Below are positions 42,857 to 53,729 of a DNA stretch of 64,000 nucleotides, piece by piece. The position numbers and the translations under genes were made by a program. The notes beneath the pieces are model-generated. The model had not been told where the DNA came from, did not search any database, and saw nothing but the letters and a program-made list of their open reading frames with translations. The stretch is from Zasmidium citrigriseum (lineage: Eukaryota; Ascomycota; Dothideomycetes; Mycosphaerellales; Mycosphaerellaceae): the NCBI GenBank assembly GCA_002786025.1, contig NHNW01000006.1, forward strand, positions 186,001 to 250,000, written 5' to 3'. The first letter of the stretch is position 1. The number at the start of each line of letters is the position of its first letter.

Positions 42857-44065
42857 TTATGTACCGGTGAATGGGTTCGTCTTGAACTCGACCGGGTCGT
42901 AGATTCCCACGGGTCCTCCTCCTCCTGGGGCGGCCCGATCAGCCACCTCCTCGCCGTCGGGCTTTGTGTCTTCGGCTCTTCTTGGGGGAGATTTTCCCCT
43001 TGATCTTCCTTTTGGGCCCGGTGCGCGTTCAGATGTTGCACTAAGAGGGATTCGCTGCCCGTCGTCGGTTGTAACGTGCGGGCAGAAGGATATTGTTCTT
43101 CCACGCTGCCTAAGGCTTGCCTGGAGAGCCTCGACCTCGGCGTAGCGCTGCTCGGCGCGGCTGGCTGAGAAGGCGCGCCATGAGACGCCTGAGCCATTCT
43201 GCTTGGGCTTGTCGACGCGTTTGACCTCGAGATGTTTTTTCGACTCGTTTTCTTCTTTGCGTTCGGGTGAGTTCGCGCTATCGGCGCTGTTTTTGCGGGA
43301 GGAGACGGCTTCTTCGTCGCTATCCGAGTCTTGCAGGTATTTCTAGAAGAAATCTGGGGTTAGCGGCGGCCTTGGAACCATCACGTGATAAGGCATACCG
43401 TTCCGGCGAATGGAGACGCTACAGTGTGCTTGGGAGGCACAACGATGGACTGCTCTTTCGAATTGAGTTTGTCGCCCTTGGGAGTCTGCGATCGGGCGTT
43501 GGGATCGTTGGATGATTTGCGAAAAGGCGCAGGACTGTTGCGGCGGTCGTTGCGAGAAGGGCGGCTTATTGATTCCTCGTCCTCGCTGCTGGAGTCGTCA
43601 AGATATGCCAATGTTCCCGCAGCGAGTGCTGCTGCTCTTTTCGGATCGTAAGGCAGTGATCCTGGCAAACTGCCCCGTCGACCAGCCCCATCAACAGCGC
43701 GCGTGGCTGGCGATCTCGAAGTCCTTCGCGCTTCTGGTGTCTTCTTTTTGTCCGGCACTCCTAGAAAGTCATCGTCTGAGTCCTGTAGAGCGTCGAGAGA
43801 GGCGAAGGGGGAAGAGCTGTTGGCTTTTTGACGAGTCCGTGGCTTTGATACGGGCGGACTCTTAGTCTTCGTTCTGGACTCTCGACCGTCGTCGCTGTCG
43901 CTGAACTCCTCTGCGAAGGGATCTTTTCTCCTCGCCGTCTGCACCCGCAAACCAGAGAAACTAAAGTGAAGGGTAGAAGGTTAGTAAATATCTCATACAT
44001 GCGACGGCATCCCTTGCGCCGTTTAGATTTTGATCTTACTGCCTCTTAATGTCGTACGCGGCCAT
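42857..44065 (-). CDS. Disordered Ser/Asp/Arg-rich protein of unknown function
   Basis: Three exons (44065-44040, 43960-43399, 43342-42857) give 357 residues, with introns of 79 and 56 nt. The 26-nt first exon (MAAYDIKRH) was inferred because it supplies an ATG in frame with a good GTAAGA donor. The protein is low-complexity: SDSDD and SSSEDEE clusters fit casein-kinase-2 type phosphorylation, and basic stretches alternate with them. One segment looks more ordered (VSWRAFSASRAEQRYAEVEA). The C-terminus ends DPVEFKTNPFTGT. No family is recognised; a nuclear role is suggested by composition only. The gene runs head-to-tail into the kinase gene with an 86-nt gap, close enough for overlapping transcripts. 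Confidence 0.72.
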
Positions 44066-44160
44066 AGACCGCCCGTTGGTACTGTTATTGGGGTGTCAAG
44101 ATGTGTAGCGTTGAATGGTGGTCGAGTCGAATCATTCGTAGCAGAAGCGCACGTAGTTTG

Positions 44161-44194
<34 letters not shown>

Positions 44195-45430
44195 TGGTGA
44201 TGTTGGTCCTGGTGCTAGTGCTGATGTCGATGCTGAATAGCAGCAGGTAAGGGCGGCGGTACTGGTTTGGGCAGAGTGGAAGGGGTGGTGCAGGCGTTGA
44301 AGTAAGGTTGAAGTCTGGAAGTTAGATGGAGGTCCCGGTCGATGATGAGGGGCAGCAGGCAGGCGCGAGGAGCTGCTGCGTCAGGGCAGGAATAGCAGGC
44401 GGTCGATGATGAGCGACGCAGCGCGACGGCTACAAAGAGACTTGCAGCTCTCCATATGTGCCAAGCAACACTGCCTCCAACTGCGAGCTTGACGAGTGGT
44501 AAGACTGGACACAATGCGATTCGAGGGAACGCCAAGGGGAGCTTGGGCCGGAAGTCCCCTCGTTCAGCGGCGCTGCCACTAACAAAAGCCTGTTGCTGTC
44601 AGCACCTCATTTCTCCTGGCCTTTGACGACGCCAGATACGACTGGGATGTGCGTATTCTTCGGCGGGGACGAGGCCGGTTCATCAAGGCAACGCCCGCAG
44701 TCATGACGTGCGGTGCGCCATTGCAATGACGCCCGAATCCACGCCGGACTCTCGCTCGACGGCCGACGGCCATGGCTGGAACCTCCAGGACCCTCGGCCT
44801 TAGCCGGCTGTAGAGCTGATCGTCACATGCGAGGATCCATGGGCTGCCAGATGTGTCAGAGAGGTGCGGCACACTATGCAAGCCAAGACGATGAACGACT
44901 TGCCAAGCGGAGGGTCAATGAAATGATGAAGTGAGGTCAACATTAAAGAAGCGGCTAATGGACGGCTTGTAGTCCTTGCTTGCATCACTGGCTATCGATT
45001 GCCTGCACGCTGCCAGAAAATGGCGCATTCACACAGAGCCGCACCCCGGACGTGGGAGGCGGAGTGGTAGCTCGCCATGCTAGGCGCAGCTCTATACAAA
45101 TGCCGCAAGCGGAGAAGTGGAGGAACACTCGTTAATGACGCTACCGCAATCCAGCATGCAGCTTCATTTGAGGGTGAGGGTGAACGACACTACATGGTCA
45201 AGCCAACGTCTTTTCGCTTCACCCTTCTCGAGTGATCTTCCGCACGAGAAAACATACCATGCTAGTATCATATGTCCTTAAGCCTGCCTTGCCAGAGCTC
45301 TCAACAGCAGAACATTTTTGCCATGTCTGCTCTATCGCCTCTTGTTCCTCGAAGAATCTCAGTTCGCATTCCGCCCGCTGGACTTCTGCCACCCCTCGTT
45401 CATTCTCCCTGCTTCTTTTCTGCTTCTCAC
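44066..45430. other. Intergenic with CGG microsatellite
   Basis: This 1.36-kb region lies between the disordered-protein promoter and the recombinase relic. It contains a CGG trinucleotide run and GC-rich DNA with short open frames on both strands. No gene is supported. Confidence 0.5.
44162..44193 (+). repeat. CGG trinucleotide repeat, about 10 units
   Basis: A 32-nt perfect CGG run lies about 100 nt upstream of the disordered-protein start codon (which reads leftward), so probably in its promoter or 5' leader. Confidence 0.9.
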
Positions 45431-47542
45431 TTAGGACTTTACCGCAGCTCGCTGCTGAGATGTGACTGCACTCATAAAGTCCTTGTTATCCTCCTCATCT
45501 ATGAATCCTCGATACTGAGGATCGTTGATGAACTCGTTGTGGCGGGTTTCGATCTCTTTCTGGAATCCATTCTTCGAACTTTTGCCCAGCTTCGCATTGC
45601 GCCGTCTCACTCGAAAGGTGATCCGTTTCTTGACCTTCGTGCGGGCTTGCCAGGTCTTTGCATTTCGCAACTCATCTGCCTCTCCAGGTCTGATTACATT
45701 GACGTAATCCAGGTCTTGTAGAAAGTCTTCGATGTGTGATCGGATCGTAGGGAGAGCAGCCTGTCTCTCTCCCGACCCCCGTCGCTGTGGAGCCCGTGCA
45801 TTTCGTAGACCTGCTTGTATCATTTGAGGGTGTGTATACTTCCGCCGCGGACCATGTTCGCCGACGTACATTGCCTTCAAATGCTCGCCAACTCGCTCAA
45901 GGTAGATATTCTTCCCGTGCTTCACCGCTGGCTTATAACCCGCGATGCTTTCCATTGCCGTGTTGCTGGCTGCAGCCGATTCTCCGCCGAGCACGATCGA
46001 GATGTTGGCGACGGACTGCATAAGACTCACGTGGGCCTCCGCTGTTAAAGCCTCTGCCTCCCCTCTGACAGATAGTCGAATCGCCGTAGCAAAGAAGATC
46101 TGTCGATGGAACCCTTCCCTGAATGACACTGGTGCCAGCTTCTGTAGCAATGTGCACTTGTTCGCGCTCTTGAGTCGTTCTTGGATCACGCTATGCTTCA
46201 GCTCCCTCATTTGCGCGGCGTATTCCATGTGGAAGTTCTCAAGGTCCAGTGTTCCGCGGATCTTCTCCAACCCTATGCGTGCCTTTGCTCTAACGGGATC
46301 TCCACGTGGGAATGACGCTGGCAACACAGCCGAGTCACCGAGTTCGTTCGCTCCGTCCTCGAGTATTACGCCAACGAGATCGATGTCACCATTTCCGCGG
46401 TCGTAGTGCCTGGCAGTAGCAGTTAGAAGCTGATCCCATGTTGGCTTTCGGTTGTTGCACTTGCTGCCAGAATGCTTTGCTGCCTTGTTGGTGAACCACC
46501 ACTTTCTGAGCCGCTGATATTCCCAGTGTTCGCTGCAATGTCGTGCCGCTTTGCGTGCGAAATGAATAAAAGGAATGCTCTGGCCGCATTCCAAACTCCG
46601 CTTCTCGTGTTCGTAGGTACGTAGTAAACCTCGATTGCATCATGAAACTGTATGGGCCGTCTTCTCTGGGGAATATGCATGTTCTGCCGCTTCGGCCTTG
46701 ATCTAAATGGACTGGTCGTCTCCATTCAGCAGAGACTCGATAGTTGTATGGTCAGGCAGCAGGCCGTGCGTAAGGAGTCGGTCTGGTACTGAGAGTGGCA
46801 GCATGCTTGGGTCCTTTGGTGTTCGAAACCACAGCGTATGCGATTTGCGGCCGACGAATGTCGGACGGTCAGGCGGGCCCTTCAGATTGCGGAAAGTGAT
46901 CTTGGCCAGGAAGCCTCCCTCCCAGCGGGTGATCTCGACGTCTTTCCATCTCAGCAGTTTCCGCTTCTTGCTTGCTGGAAGCTGTGGCTGTGCGAAGATG
47001 CTACCCGTGCGGATTGTGCTCTAAAGTCCCAAAGACCACGCCAGGTGGTGGAGGCTCGGTTGTTATGCGCCGCTGCTTGTCAGAGTTGCTGGCTTGTCAA
47101 CTTGGTCCAGTGTGTCTTGCTCGATGAGAAAGATCACGTCCGCAGCTGTCAGGCCAGGGCGGATGAATTTGTCCATGTTTAGTCGGTCGTCGTCCACCAG
47201 TTCACGGCTGAGTTTGCGAAGTGCTTGTGTGAGATATGACTTTTTCTTCCAGGTGAGTTTCTTCCCATGCCGGCGTTCATACCAGAATCGCAGTCTGTAT
47301 ACTCGTCCTTGTAGTGTCGACCATGTTGGTTTCTTGCTGGCATTCTTCGCTTTGATGAAGCCCACGTCAATTTGATGGAATTCCATCATGAGATCCACGA
47401 ACATTCTCTCGTCACTTGGGAATAGCGGGTGATCATTGACGTCTGAATCCGTTGCCTCGTCCTTGCTCAGTTTCATCACTCCAAAGTTCCGCTGTAGTCG
47501 CAGTATACGTGAGCCAATGTAACGATACGCCGCCAGCGCCAC
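45431..47542 (-). pseudogene. Frame-disrupted DUF3435-type tyrosine recombinase relic
   Basis: Protein-like blocks appear in conserved order on the minus strand but in different frames. First (47542-47063) comes a helical N-terminal part with RFWYERRHGKKLTWKKKSY and RPGLTAADVIFLIEQ, ending at a stop. The core (about 47010-46690) contains RTGSIFAQ and LLRWKDVEITRWEGGFLAKI. After one frame change comes PEHSFYSFRTQSG with GISAAQKVVVHQ (about 46690-46440), resembling the R...H part of a tyrosine-recombinase site. A last frame change leads to a long C-terminal region (to 45431) that is basic and helical. At least two in-frame stops and two frame changes lack convincing splice sites. DUF3435 proteins include the captain recombinases of Starship elements; that link is family knowledge. 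No element ends or cargo were recognised. Base composition is not A/T-rich, so decay by RIP is not evident. Confidence 0.62.
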
Positions 47543-47933
47543 ATTTTCTTGAATATGTACTGCAAATGTTGAGTGAGGGCTTGGTGAAGACGGGAGGTGA
47601 CGTTCAAGTAAACGGTCTTTAGCGCGCGCGCACGTGCCATCTGCCGCCGACCCACCGATGGACTGGGAAGCGGCAAGCTCTCAGCAACATCCGCCTCTCG
47701 ACCGCGACTGCATTGCTGCACCTACAAACATGAAGCCCCATCGCGACACCATTTCTCGATCTCACACAGCATCGTCGTGAGGCTCCGGGCACCTGGGCCA
47801 TTAGCGAGCATTGGACACCTCGACATACACTCCACGCGCGCCGCGACCTCCGCACTAGCTACCAGCAACCCAACCACCTCCACCTTCGACTAGACCGGGC
47901 GCGACCGCGCATGCAAACGAGACTTGACAAAAC
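47543..47933. promoter_or_regulatory. VAC8 promoter and leader
   Basis: 391 nt between the relic and the VAC8 start. It is GC-rich with CCACC/CACC stretches; no TATA box is evident. Confidence 0.45.
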
Positions 47934-49881
47934 ATGGCAGACCTGTGTCGCAAGATTTTCAGCTGCTGCGGAGGTACGCCTCCCTCTGCTTCACCATGTC
48001 GTCATTGCTACGGGTATCTAACATGCACTTGCAGGCCGCTCCAAGGTCGATTACGACAACGTGCTCGCCGATTCGGAACGGGAGGCCGTTGCAGACCTGT
48101 TGAACTACCTTGAGAACAGAGGAGAAACCGACTTCTTTTCTGGCGAGCCGCTCGCCGCCCTCTCAACGCTTGTTTACAGCCAGAACATCGACCTACAACG
48201 AAGCGCGAGCTTGACTTTTGCGGAAATCACAGAAAGAGGCATGTTTGAGAGATCAAAAGAAGAGCAGGAAATTGAGACTGACTGAATGGAACACAGATGT
48301 ACGGCCGGTGGACAGAGCGACCCTCGAGCCCATCCTATACCTCCTCGAAAGCCCCGACATCGAAGTACAGCGCGCCGCCTCGGCTGCGTTGGGTAACCTC
48401 GCCGTAGACGGTACGACCCACACAGATGAAAAAGTGGCATACATGCGGAAGAGCTGACGATATCATAGGCCAGAACAAGACACTGATTGTGTCTCTGGGT
48501 GGACTGACTCCCCTCATCAGACAAATGAACAGCCCCAATGTCGAAGTCCAGTGCAACGCCGTTGGATGCATAACAAATCTGGCCACACATGAGGAGAACA
48601 AAGCAAGAATAGCTCGATCTGGGGCTCTGGCACCCCTCACCCGTCTCGCTAAGAGCAAGGACATGCGAGTGCAACGTAACGCCACGGGTGCGCTTTTGAA
48701 CATGACACACTCGGATGACAACAGGCAACAACTTGTCTCTGCTGGCGCAATCCCCGTGCTAGTCAGCTTGCTCAGCAGTCCAGACACAGACGTGCAGTAC
48801 TACTGCACTACTGCACTCAGCAACATCGCCGTGGACAGCACGAATCGAAAGAGACTGGCTCAAACAGAGACCAAGCTGGTCCAGAGTTTAGTCCACCTGA
48901 TGAAAGGCCAAGCCCCCAAAGTCCAATGCCAAGCCGCCCTTGCCCTCAGAAATCTTGCCAGTGATGAGAAATACCAGTTGGAGATTGTTCGCGCCGGAGG
49001 CCTGCCACCTCTACTTGGATTGCTACAAAGTAGCTACCTTCCACTAATACTTTCCGCAGTGGCATGCATCCGCAACATCAGCATACACCCCATGAACGAA
49101 TCGCCAATCATCGACGCCGGCTTCCTCAAACCGCTTGTCGACTTACTCGGCTCGACCGACAACGAGGAGATCCAGTGCCATGCCATTTCCACCCTCCGAA
49201 ACTTAGCGGCCTCTTCTGACAAGAACAAGCAGCTAGTGTTGCAGGCAGGCGCAGTCCAAAAGTGTAAGGAGCTTGTATTGGACGTACCGCTCAGCGTACA
49301 ATCGGAAATGACGGCAGCCATAGCTGTCCTGGCGCTTTCAGACGATCTCAAGCCGCAATTACTGGATCTTGGGGTGTTCGATGTGCTCATCCCACTTACC
49401 GAAAGTGAGAGCATCGAGGTCCAGGGCAACAGTGCTGCCGCGTTGGGCAATCTTAGCAGCAAAGGTGAGCACGTTCCGATTGTTCTGGTTTTTCAATTGC
49501 TAATCAATGACAGTCGGTGACTACTCACTGTTCCTCACCTCTTGGAATCAGCCCTCGGGCGGTATCCATGGCTACTTGAATCGCTTCCTTGCATCTGGAG
49601 ACCCGACCTTCCAGCACATCGCCATTTGGACCCTCCTACAGCTCCTGGAATCCGGTGACCAACGGCTTGTCGAGACTATCAACAAATCGGAAGACGTGAT
49701 GAAGATGGTCCGCGAGATCAGCGAGAAGACTGTCGAATCAGAAGACGAAGGCGACGAGAGCGAAGACGGCGAGGGCGAGGTCGTGGCGTTGGCACGACGA
49801 TGTCTGGAGATCAGCAGCGGCGAAGCACCTTCAGGCAAGACCGACAGCATAGTCAGCCAGCCGTCTTCGTACAAAGCCTAG
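47934..49881 (+). CDS. VAC8: Vacuolar armadillo-repeat protein VAC8
   Basis: Five exons (47934-47973, 48035-48238, 48297-48410, 48469-49464, 49514-49881) give 573 residues. The N-terminus [14 protein letters not shown] has three cysteines for palmitoylation. The usual Gly2 for myristoylation is not at position 2. Armadillo repeats fill most of the chain, with repeated units such as [37 protein letters not shown] and [19 protein letters not shown]. The tail from about 525 is acidic ([13 protein letters not shown]). VAC8 tethers vacuole inheritance, nucleus-vacuole contact and Cvt/autophagy partners on the vacuolar membrane. Exon 2 to 3 uses a GC donor (AG|GCATGT) rather than GT, giving the conserved ITERDVRPVDR. 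All other introns are GT-AG and 49-61 nt. Confidence 0.96.
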
Positions 49882-50955
49882 ACTTCAGCATTCTGCGGCC
49901 GTCGATGTGTTCTTTGGGGCACACAACTTTCTTCACATCCTTCACTCCTGGATTCCGGCAAACCAGGAACAGCAAAGCAAGCAGCGTTTTGAGTATTTCA
50001 GTGTGCGAGTATTGAGCGAGCAAGCGAGCGGAATATCATCTTTGATCAGCATTCGATCCGGCGTTCTCGTGGGGCGAGGGGTGGACTTCTTTCGTGTGTG
50101 TTTTTGATGGTGGGCGCTGGGCGACTCTGGAGATACGACGATGAGTAATTGATGGGCAAACATTGGATTGTGGGTGCTTTTCCTTTGGTGAGAAGCATGA
50201 AATTATATCATTGCGCCAGTGGTATAGTCACTGGCAGGCAAGTAAAGATAAAGACGGAATGAGGTTCTGGATTGGAAGACGATGACAGTTCCATGCACTA
50301 GCTCTGGCAGAGAGCACATATCATTGCGGTGCTGGACTAAGTATAGCTGACTTTCCTGGAGCAGAAGCGCGATTTTGGTCGGCTTCTTAGCCTTGCATAG
50401 GTCGGGTGTTGCTAGGCTCCAATCAAGAGCTCTATCATACATATTCACTTGCCGCCACGCCAAGAGCTACAGGACGAACTAAGCCAACAATACGAACTGG
50501 CCTATCAGCTCTGCAACTGTCGATACAGGCCAACGTGAATGTTGCCTCGAACATATGCGAGTTGAGAGTAAGACCCATAGATTGGATTTGGGGAGTTGAA
50601 TCTGATAAAGCTAATAGCCGAGCAGAGGAAGGGCTGATGGAGGACTTTTAATATATCTGCCTTTCCGGGGGATGCACAAACGCGAACTTTGCTGACCTAC
50701 TTTCATATATCGAATATAATACACTTGAGAGGAGTGAGGCGAAGATCACTTCAACGGCAGATTCGATCGATTGACAACGGCATCGATTCGTATTCATAAG
50801 GGCTCGCGGATATGGCTTCGAGGCAGAATGTACTTCTACAGGGAGCGAGGGAGAAGAGGCTACATCAAACAAGGCACTTGTGAGAGATATACGAAGTCAC
50901 TTTGAACGGTTTCCGACTGGCAGCAATCAGACCAACCCTCTACGAAGGCAGGAAA
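49882..50955. other. Intergenic downstream of VAC8
   Basis: 1.07 kb with short frames only. A tRNA-like D-arm string near 50214 was examined and rejected. Nothing else is recognised. Confidence 0.5.
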
Positions 50956-51408
50956 ATGACAATATCCAACAACATCAATGGCTCCGAGACGGTTCGCTAT
51001 CCTGCCTTCCTCACGGAAGACGCTCGTCGACCACCAAACAATCAACGATCGATCGAACCACCAGAGCGCGTCGACCTCCTTGTGGAATGTATAGCTATTC
51101 TCTATGCCGATGGCACGTCACTGCCGATTGCTGTTGGGCGGCTTTTTCAATTGACGAATCAGAGACTTCGAGGGAGAGGCGGAAGACTGTTCAGCTTTAT
51201 TGAGTTCAAGGCTGTTGTGAGGTGTCTGGTCATGGACGCGGGTAGGGGCTTTGGGATAGCTAATGGGAGGCTCTTTGAACGGCAGGAAGTGGAGAGTGTT
51301 GGGGCAAGGGAAGGTGAGGCGGTTGGAGAGGATGAGGTTGTAAGGCAGATCAGGGAGGCGATGAGTGAGGTCGATGAGGGAGGTGGGGTCAGTGTGTTAG
51401 GGGCATGA
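50956..51408 (+). CDS. Hypothetical small protein
   Basis: An ATG-started frame of 150 residues (MTISNNINGSETVRYPAFL). The open frame extends upstream only to a TTG. The segment VDLLVECIAILYADGTSLPI and the repeated idea GRLFQLTNQRL / NGRLFERQE suggest a small helical domain. The end is Glu/Gly-rich. No family is recognised. It could be a genuine small gene or chance; there is no intron or upstream TATA to help. Confidence 0.35.
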   Translation: MTISNNINGSETVRYPAFLTEDARRPPNNQRSIEPPERVDLLVECIAILYADGTSLPIAVGRLFQLTNQRLRGRGGRLFSFIEFKAVVRCLVMDAGRGFGIANGRLFERQEVESVGAREGEAVGEDEVVRQIREAMSEVDEGGGVSVLGA

Positions 51409-51745
51409 GGTTGGCGTTTGATCGTGGTTGATGATGAGGTGGTCGCCGATTCATTGAAGTGCTCATCACAAGCCCTTGTTTCAGCCTTTGGCTTCACGTG
51501 CATGAGCTACAACGCATGGCGACTGTCACACGGCATACCATGGCACACGAGTTTCAATGGCTTTCCGAGACATTTTCGTAGTGGGATTGCTGCATTCACG
51601 TATGAGAGTTGCGGCGGGTCTATATAGAGCCTGTCGCCCCTTCCCTTCTACACGGCTGGCATCAACGTCACTCTTTCCCATTCTCAAGAGACGTTCAACC
51701 GCCAACCACAACGACCACCAGCCTCAAGACAAGCACGTGGCCACA
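51409..51745. promoter_or_regulatory. Alpha-glucosidase promoter
   Basis: 337 nt. A TATATAG box at 51621-51627 lies about 119 nt before the ATG at 51746. The coding frame happens to stay open back to 51557, across the box. Confidence 0.6.
51621..51627 (+). promoter_or_regulatory. TATA box deciding the alpha-glucosidase start
   Basis: TATATAG sits inside the upstream extension of the open frame. If transcription begins 30-100 nt downstream of it, the first usable ATG is 51746, not 51557. Confidence 0.6.
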
Positions 51746-53599
51746 ATGCCTCAACGTCGCTGGTGGCACAACGCCACCATCTACGAGGCTTACCCAGCCT
51801 CATTCAAAGACTCAAACGGCGATGGAACTGGTGACATCCCCGGCCTCATCTCTCGTGTGGACCACCTAGCTTCCCTAGGCATCGACGCCGTATGGCTGGC
51901 CGCCTGCTACAAGAGCAGCGGCGTCGACATGGGCTACGACGTGGTCGACTACCGCGACATTGATCCCCAGTACGGCACAGTCGAAGACGTCGAGAAGCTC
52001 ATCGCCAAGCTGAAAGAGCACAACATGCGACTGATCATGGATATGGTGGTCAACCACACCAGCGACGAGCACGCTTGGTTCAAGAAGAGTCGATCGAGCC
52101 TGGACAATCCCAAGCGCGACTGGTACTTCTGGCGAAAAGGCATCAGCATGCGTATGGCGAATGGCGAGATCCAGCGATTCCCGCCAAATAATTGGGAGAG
52201 TATCTTCAAAGGTTCTGCGTGGGAATATGATGAGGCGACGGATGAGTACTACCTTCGTATCTTCAGCAAGCAGCAACCGGATCTGAACTGGAACAATCCT
52301 GGTGTGAGGAAGGCTGTGTACGGCGACATGCGGTTCTGGCTGGAGAAGGGAGTCTCCGGCTTCAGGTTGGATGTCATCAATATGACCTCGAAGCCTCATG
52401 ATCTACCTGATGCTCCTGTGACGGATCCAAAGAGTCCTTGGCAAAATGCTACGGCTCTGTTCTGCAACGGTCCGAAAGTCCATGAGTTTCTACGGGAGAT
52501 GAAGAAAGAGGCCCTGGATCCGTATGGCGACGATGTCATGACCGTGGGCGAGGTCATCTGCACCGACGACGTAGCCACTGTCCGCGAGTACACAGATTCA
52601 GAGCGGAAGGAGCTGAACATGGTCTACACCTACGACCTCTTTGGCATCGATATGGGCCCATCAGGAAAGTTCGAGCCACGCCCTTGGACTCTCGCGGAAT
52701 TCAAGCACAATGTAACGAAGTGGCAACAAGCCCTTGCATACTCCAAATGTGCCTGGCAGACCATCTGGCTCGAATCCCATGATGCTGCCCGCTGCGTTAC
52801 ACGTTTCGGCGACAAGAACCCAGAGAATCGTAGCAAGGTCGCCAAAATGCTCGCTCTCCTTCAAAGTACCCTGGGTGGCACGCTCTTCCTCTACCAGGGC
52901 CAGGAGATCGGTATGACGAACCTCGATCCCAAGATTCCACTCTCCGAGTACCCAGACGTCGAGACCCAACGGACCTGGGCTGCGATTCGATCCGCTCGGG
53001 CGGCAGAACGAGACATCACAGAAGACGAAGTCGATATGTCAGATGTGCTGGCAGAAGTTCACATGAAGGCAAGAGATCACGCCCGGATGCCTTTGCCCTG
53101 GGCCGCAGCTTCACCCTCTGAGCCTCACGCAGGTTTCTCTTCAGCACCCGGGGAGAAGAAGATGTGGTCGCCCATGAACACCGACTCTCAAATGTGCAAC
53201 ATTGCCCAGCAGACAACCGACCAAGACTCCGTGCTGAGTTACTGGCGCAAGCGGTTGATGTTGCGGAAGAAGTTCGCCGAGACGGTGGTGTTCGGTGACT
53301 TTGAACCTGTCAAAGAGACCACGGGGAATGGAGAGGTGTTTGCGTACTGGCGGAGACCGATCTTGAGGGATGATTCGAAGGCCCATGGCGAGGAGCAGGT
53401 TGGTGTCAGGGATGTGCTTGTTGTACTGAACTTGACGAATATGGAAGGCGTTGAGTTCGAGATGCCGAAGGGAAGGGGGAATGCTAAATTGAAGTACTTC
53501 GTCTTGGACAGTACGTACTCGGCTGCCGATATGGCTTCGACGAGCAGCGGCGACAAGGTCAAGTTGGGACCCTACCAGGGCTTGGTGTTCGGGTTCTAG
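51746..53599 (+). CDS. GH13 alpha-glucosidase / oligo-1,6-glucosidase (maltase type)
   Basis: One exon encodes 617 residues from MPQRRWWHNATIYEAYP. The (beta/alpha)8 barrel carries all four GH13 regions. Region I is DMVVNHTS (99-106), region II GFRLDVINM with nucleophile Asp209, region III MTVGEVIC with acid/base Glu269, and region IV ESHDAARCVTRFG with transition-state Asp346. Region IV is usually NHDQPR; here Ser, Ala and Ala replace the neighbours, as in part of the fungal maltase group. The enzyme has no signal peptide from this start, so it is probably cytosolic and hydrolyses maltose or isomaltose taken up by the cell. A 63-codon upstream extension with Arg/Ser-rich sequence could be read as a mitochondrial presequence, but it overlaps a TATA box. 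No maltose transporter or regulator is adjacent. Confidence 0.93.
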   Translation: MPQRRWWHNATIYEAYPASFKDSNGDGTGDIPGLISRVDHLASLGIDAVWLAACYKSSGVDMGYDVVDYRDIDPQYGTVEDVEKLIAKLKEHNMRLIMDMVVNHTSDEHAWFKKSRSSLDNPKRDWYFWRKGISMRMANGEIQRFPPNNWESIFKGSAWEYDEATDEYYLRIFSKQQPDLNWNNPGVRKAVYGDMRFWLEKGVSGFRLDVINMTSKPHDLPDAPVTDPKSPWQNATALFCNGPKVHEFLREMKKEALDPYGDDVMTVGEVICTDDVATVREYTDSERKELNMVYTYDLFGIDMGPSGKFEPRPWTLAEFKHNVTKWQQALAYSKCAWQTIWLESHDAARCVTRFGDKNPENRSKVAKMLALLQSTLGGTLFLYQGQEIGMTNLDPKIPLSEYPDVETQRTWAAIRSARAAERDITEDEVDMSDVLAEVHMKARDHARMPLPWAAASPSEPHAGFSSAPGEKKMWSPMNTDSQMCNIAQQTTDQDSVLSYWRKRLMLRKKFAETVVFGDFEPVKETTGNGEVFAYWRRPILRDDSKAHGEEQVGVRDVLVVLNLTNMEGVEFEMPKGRGNAKLKYFVLDSTYSAADMASTSSGDKVKLGPYQGLVFGF

Positions 53600-53729
53600 A
53601 AACGTTTCATGTATGGATAAATGTCAGCTCTGATAAATGAATCAACTCATTCCAAATACTTGCATGGGGTATCTTGCTGTATCCCGTCCAAAACCACCAA
53701 CGCCTCCCACCAACACCTCTCCTTTCACG

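Noticed and set aside
45431..46594. 387-codon frame as an intact stand-alone gene
   Set aside because: Its first 40 or so codons overlap the recombinase-like block that reads in another frame, so the natural protein is disrupted. It is kept as part of the relic and raised only as a possibility.
50212..50285. tRNA-like string GCGCCAGTGGTATAGT
   Set aside because: An A-box-like start is present, but no B box (GGTTCGANTCC), no matching acceptor stem and no anticodon arm could be paired.
51557..51745. 63-codon N-terminal extension of the alpha-glucosidase
   Set aside because: A TATA box lies within it and the ATG at 51746 begins the conserved WWHNATIYEAYP segment.
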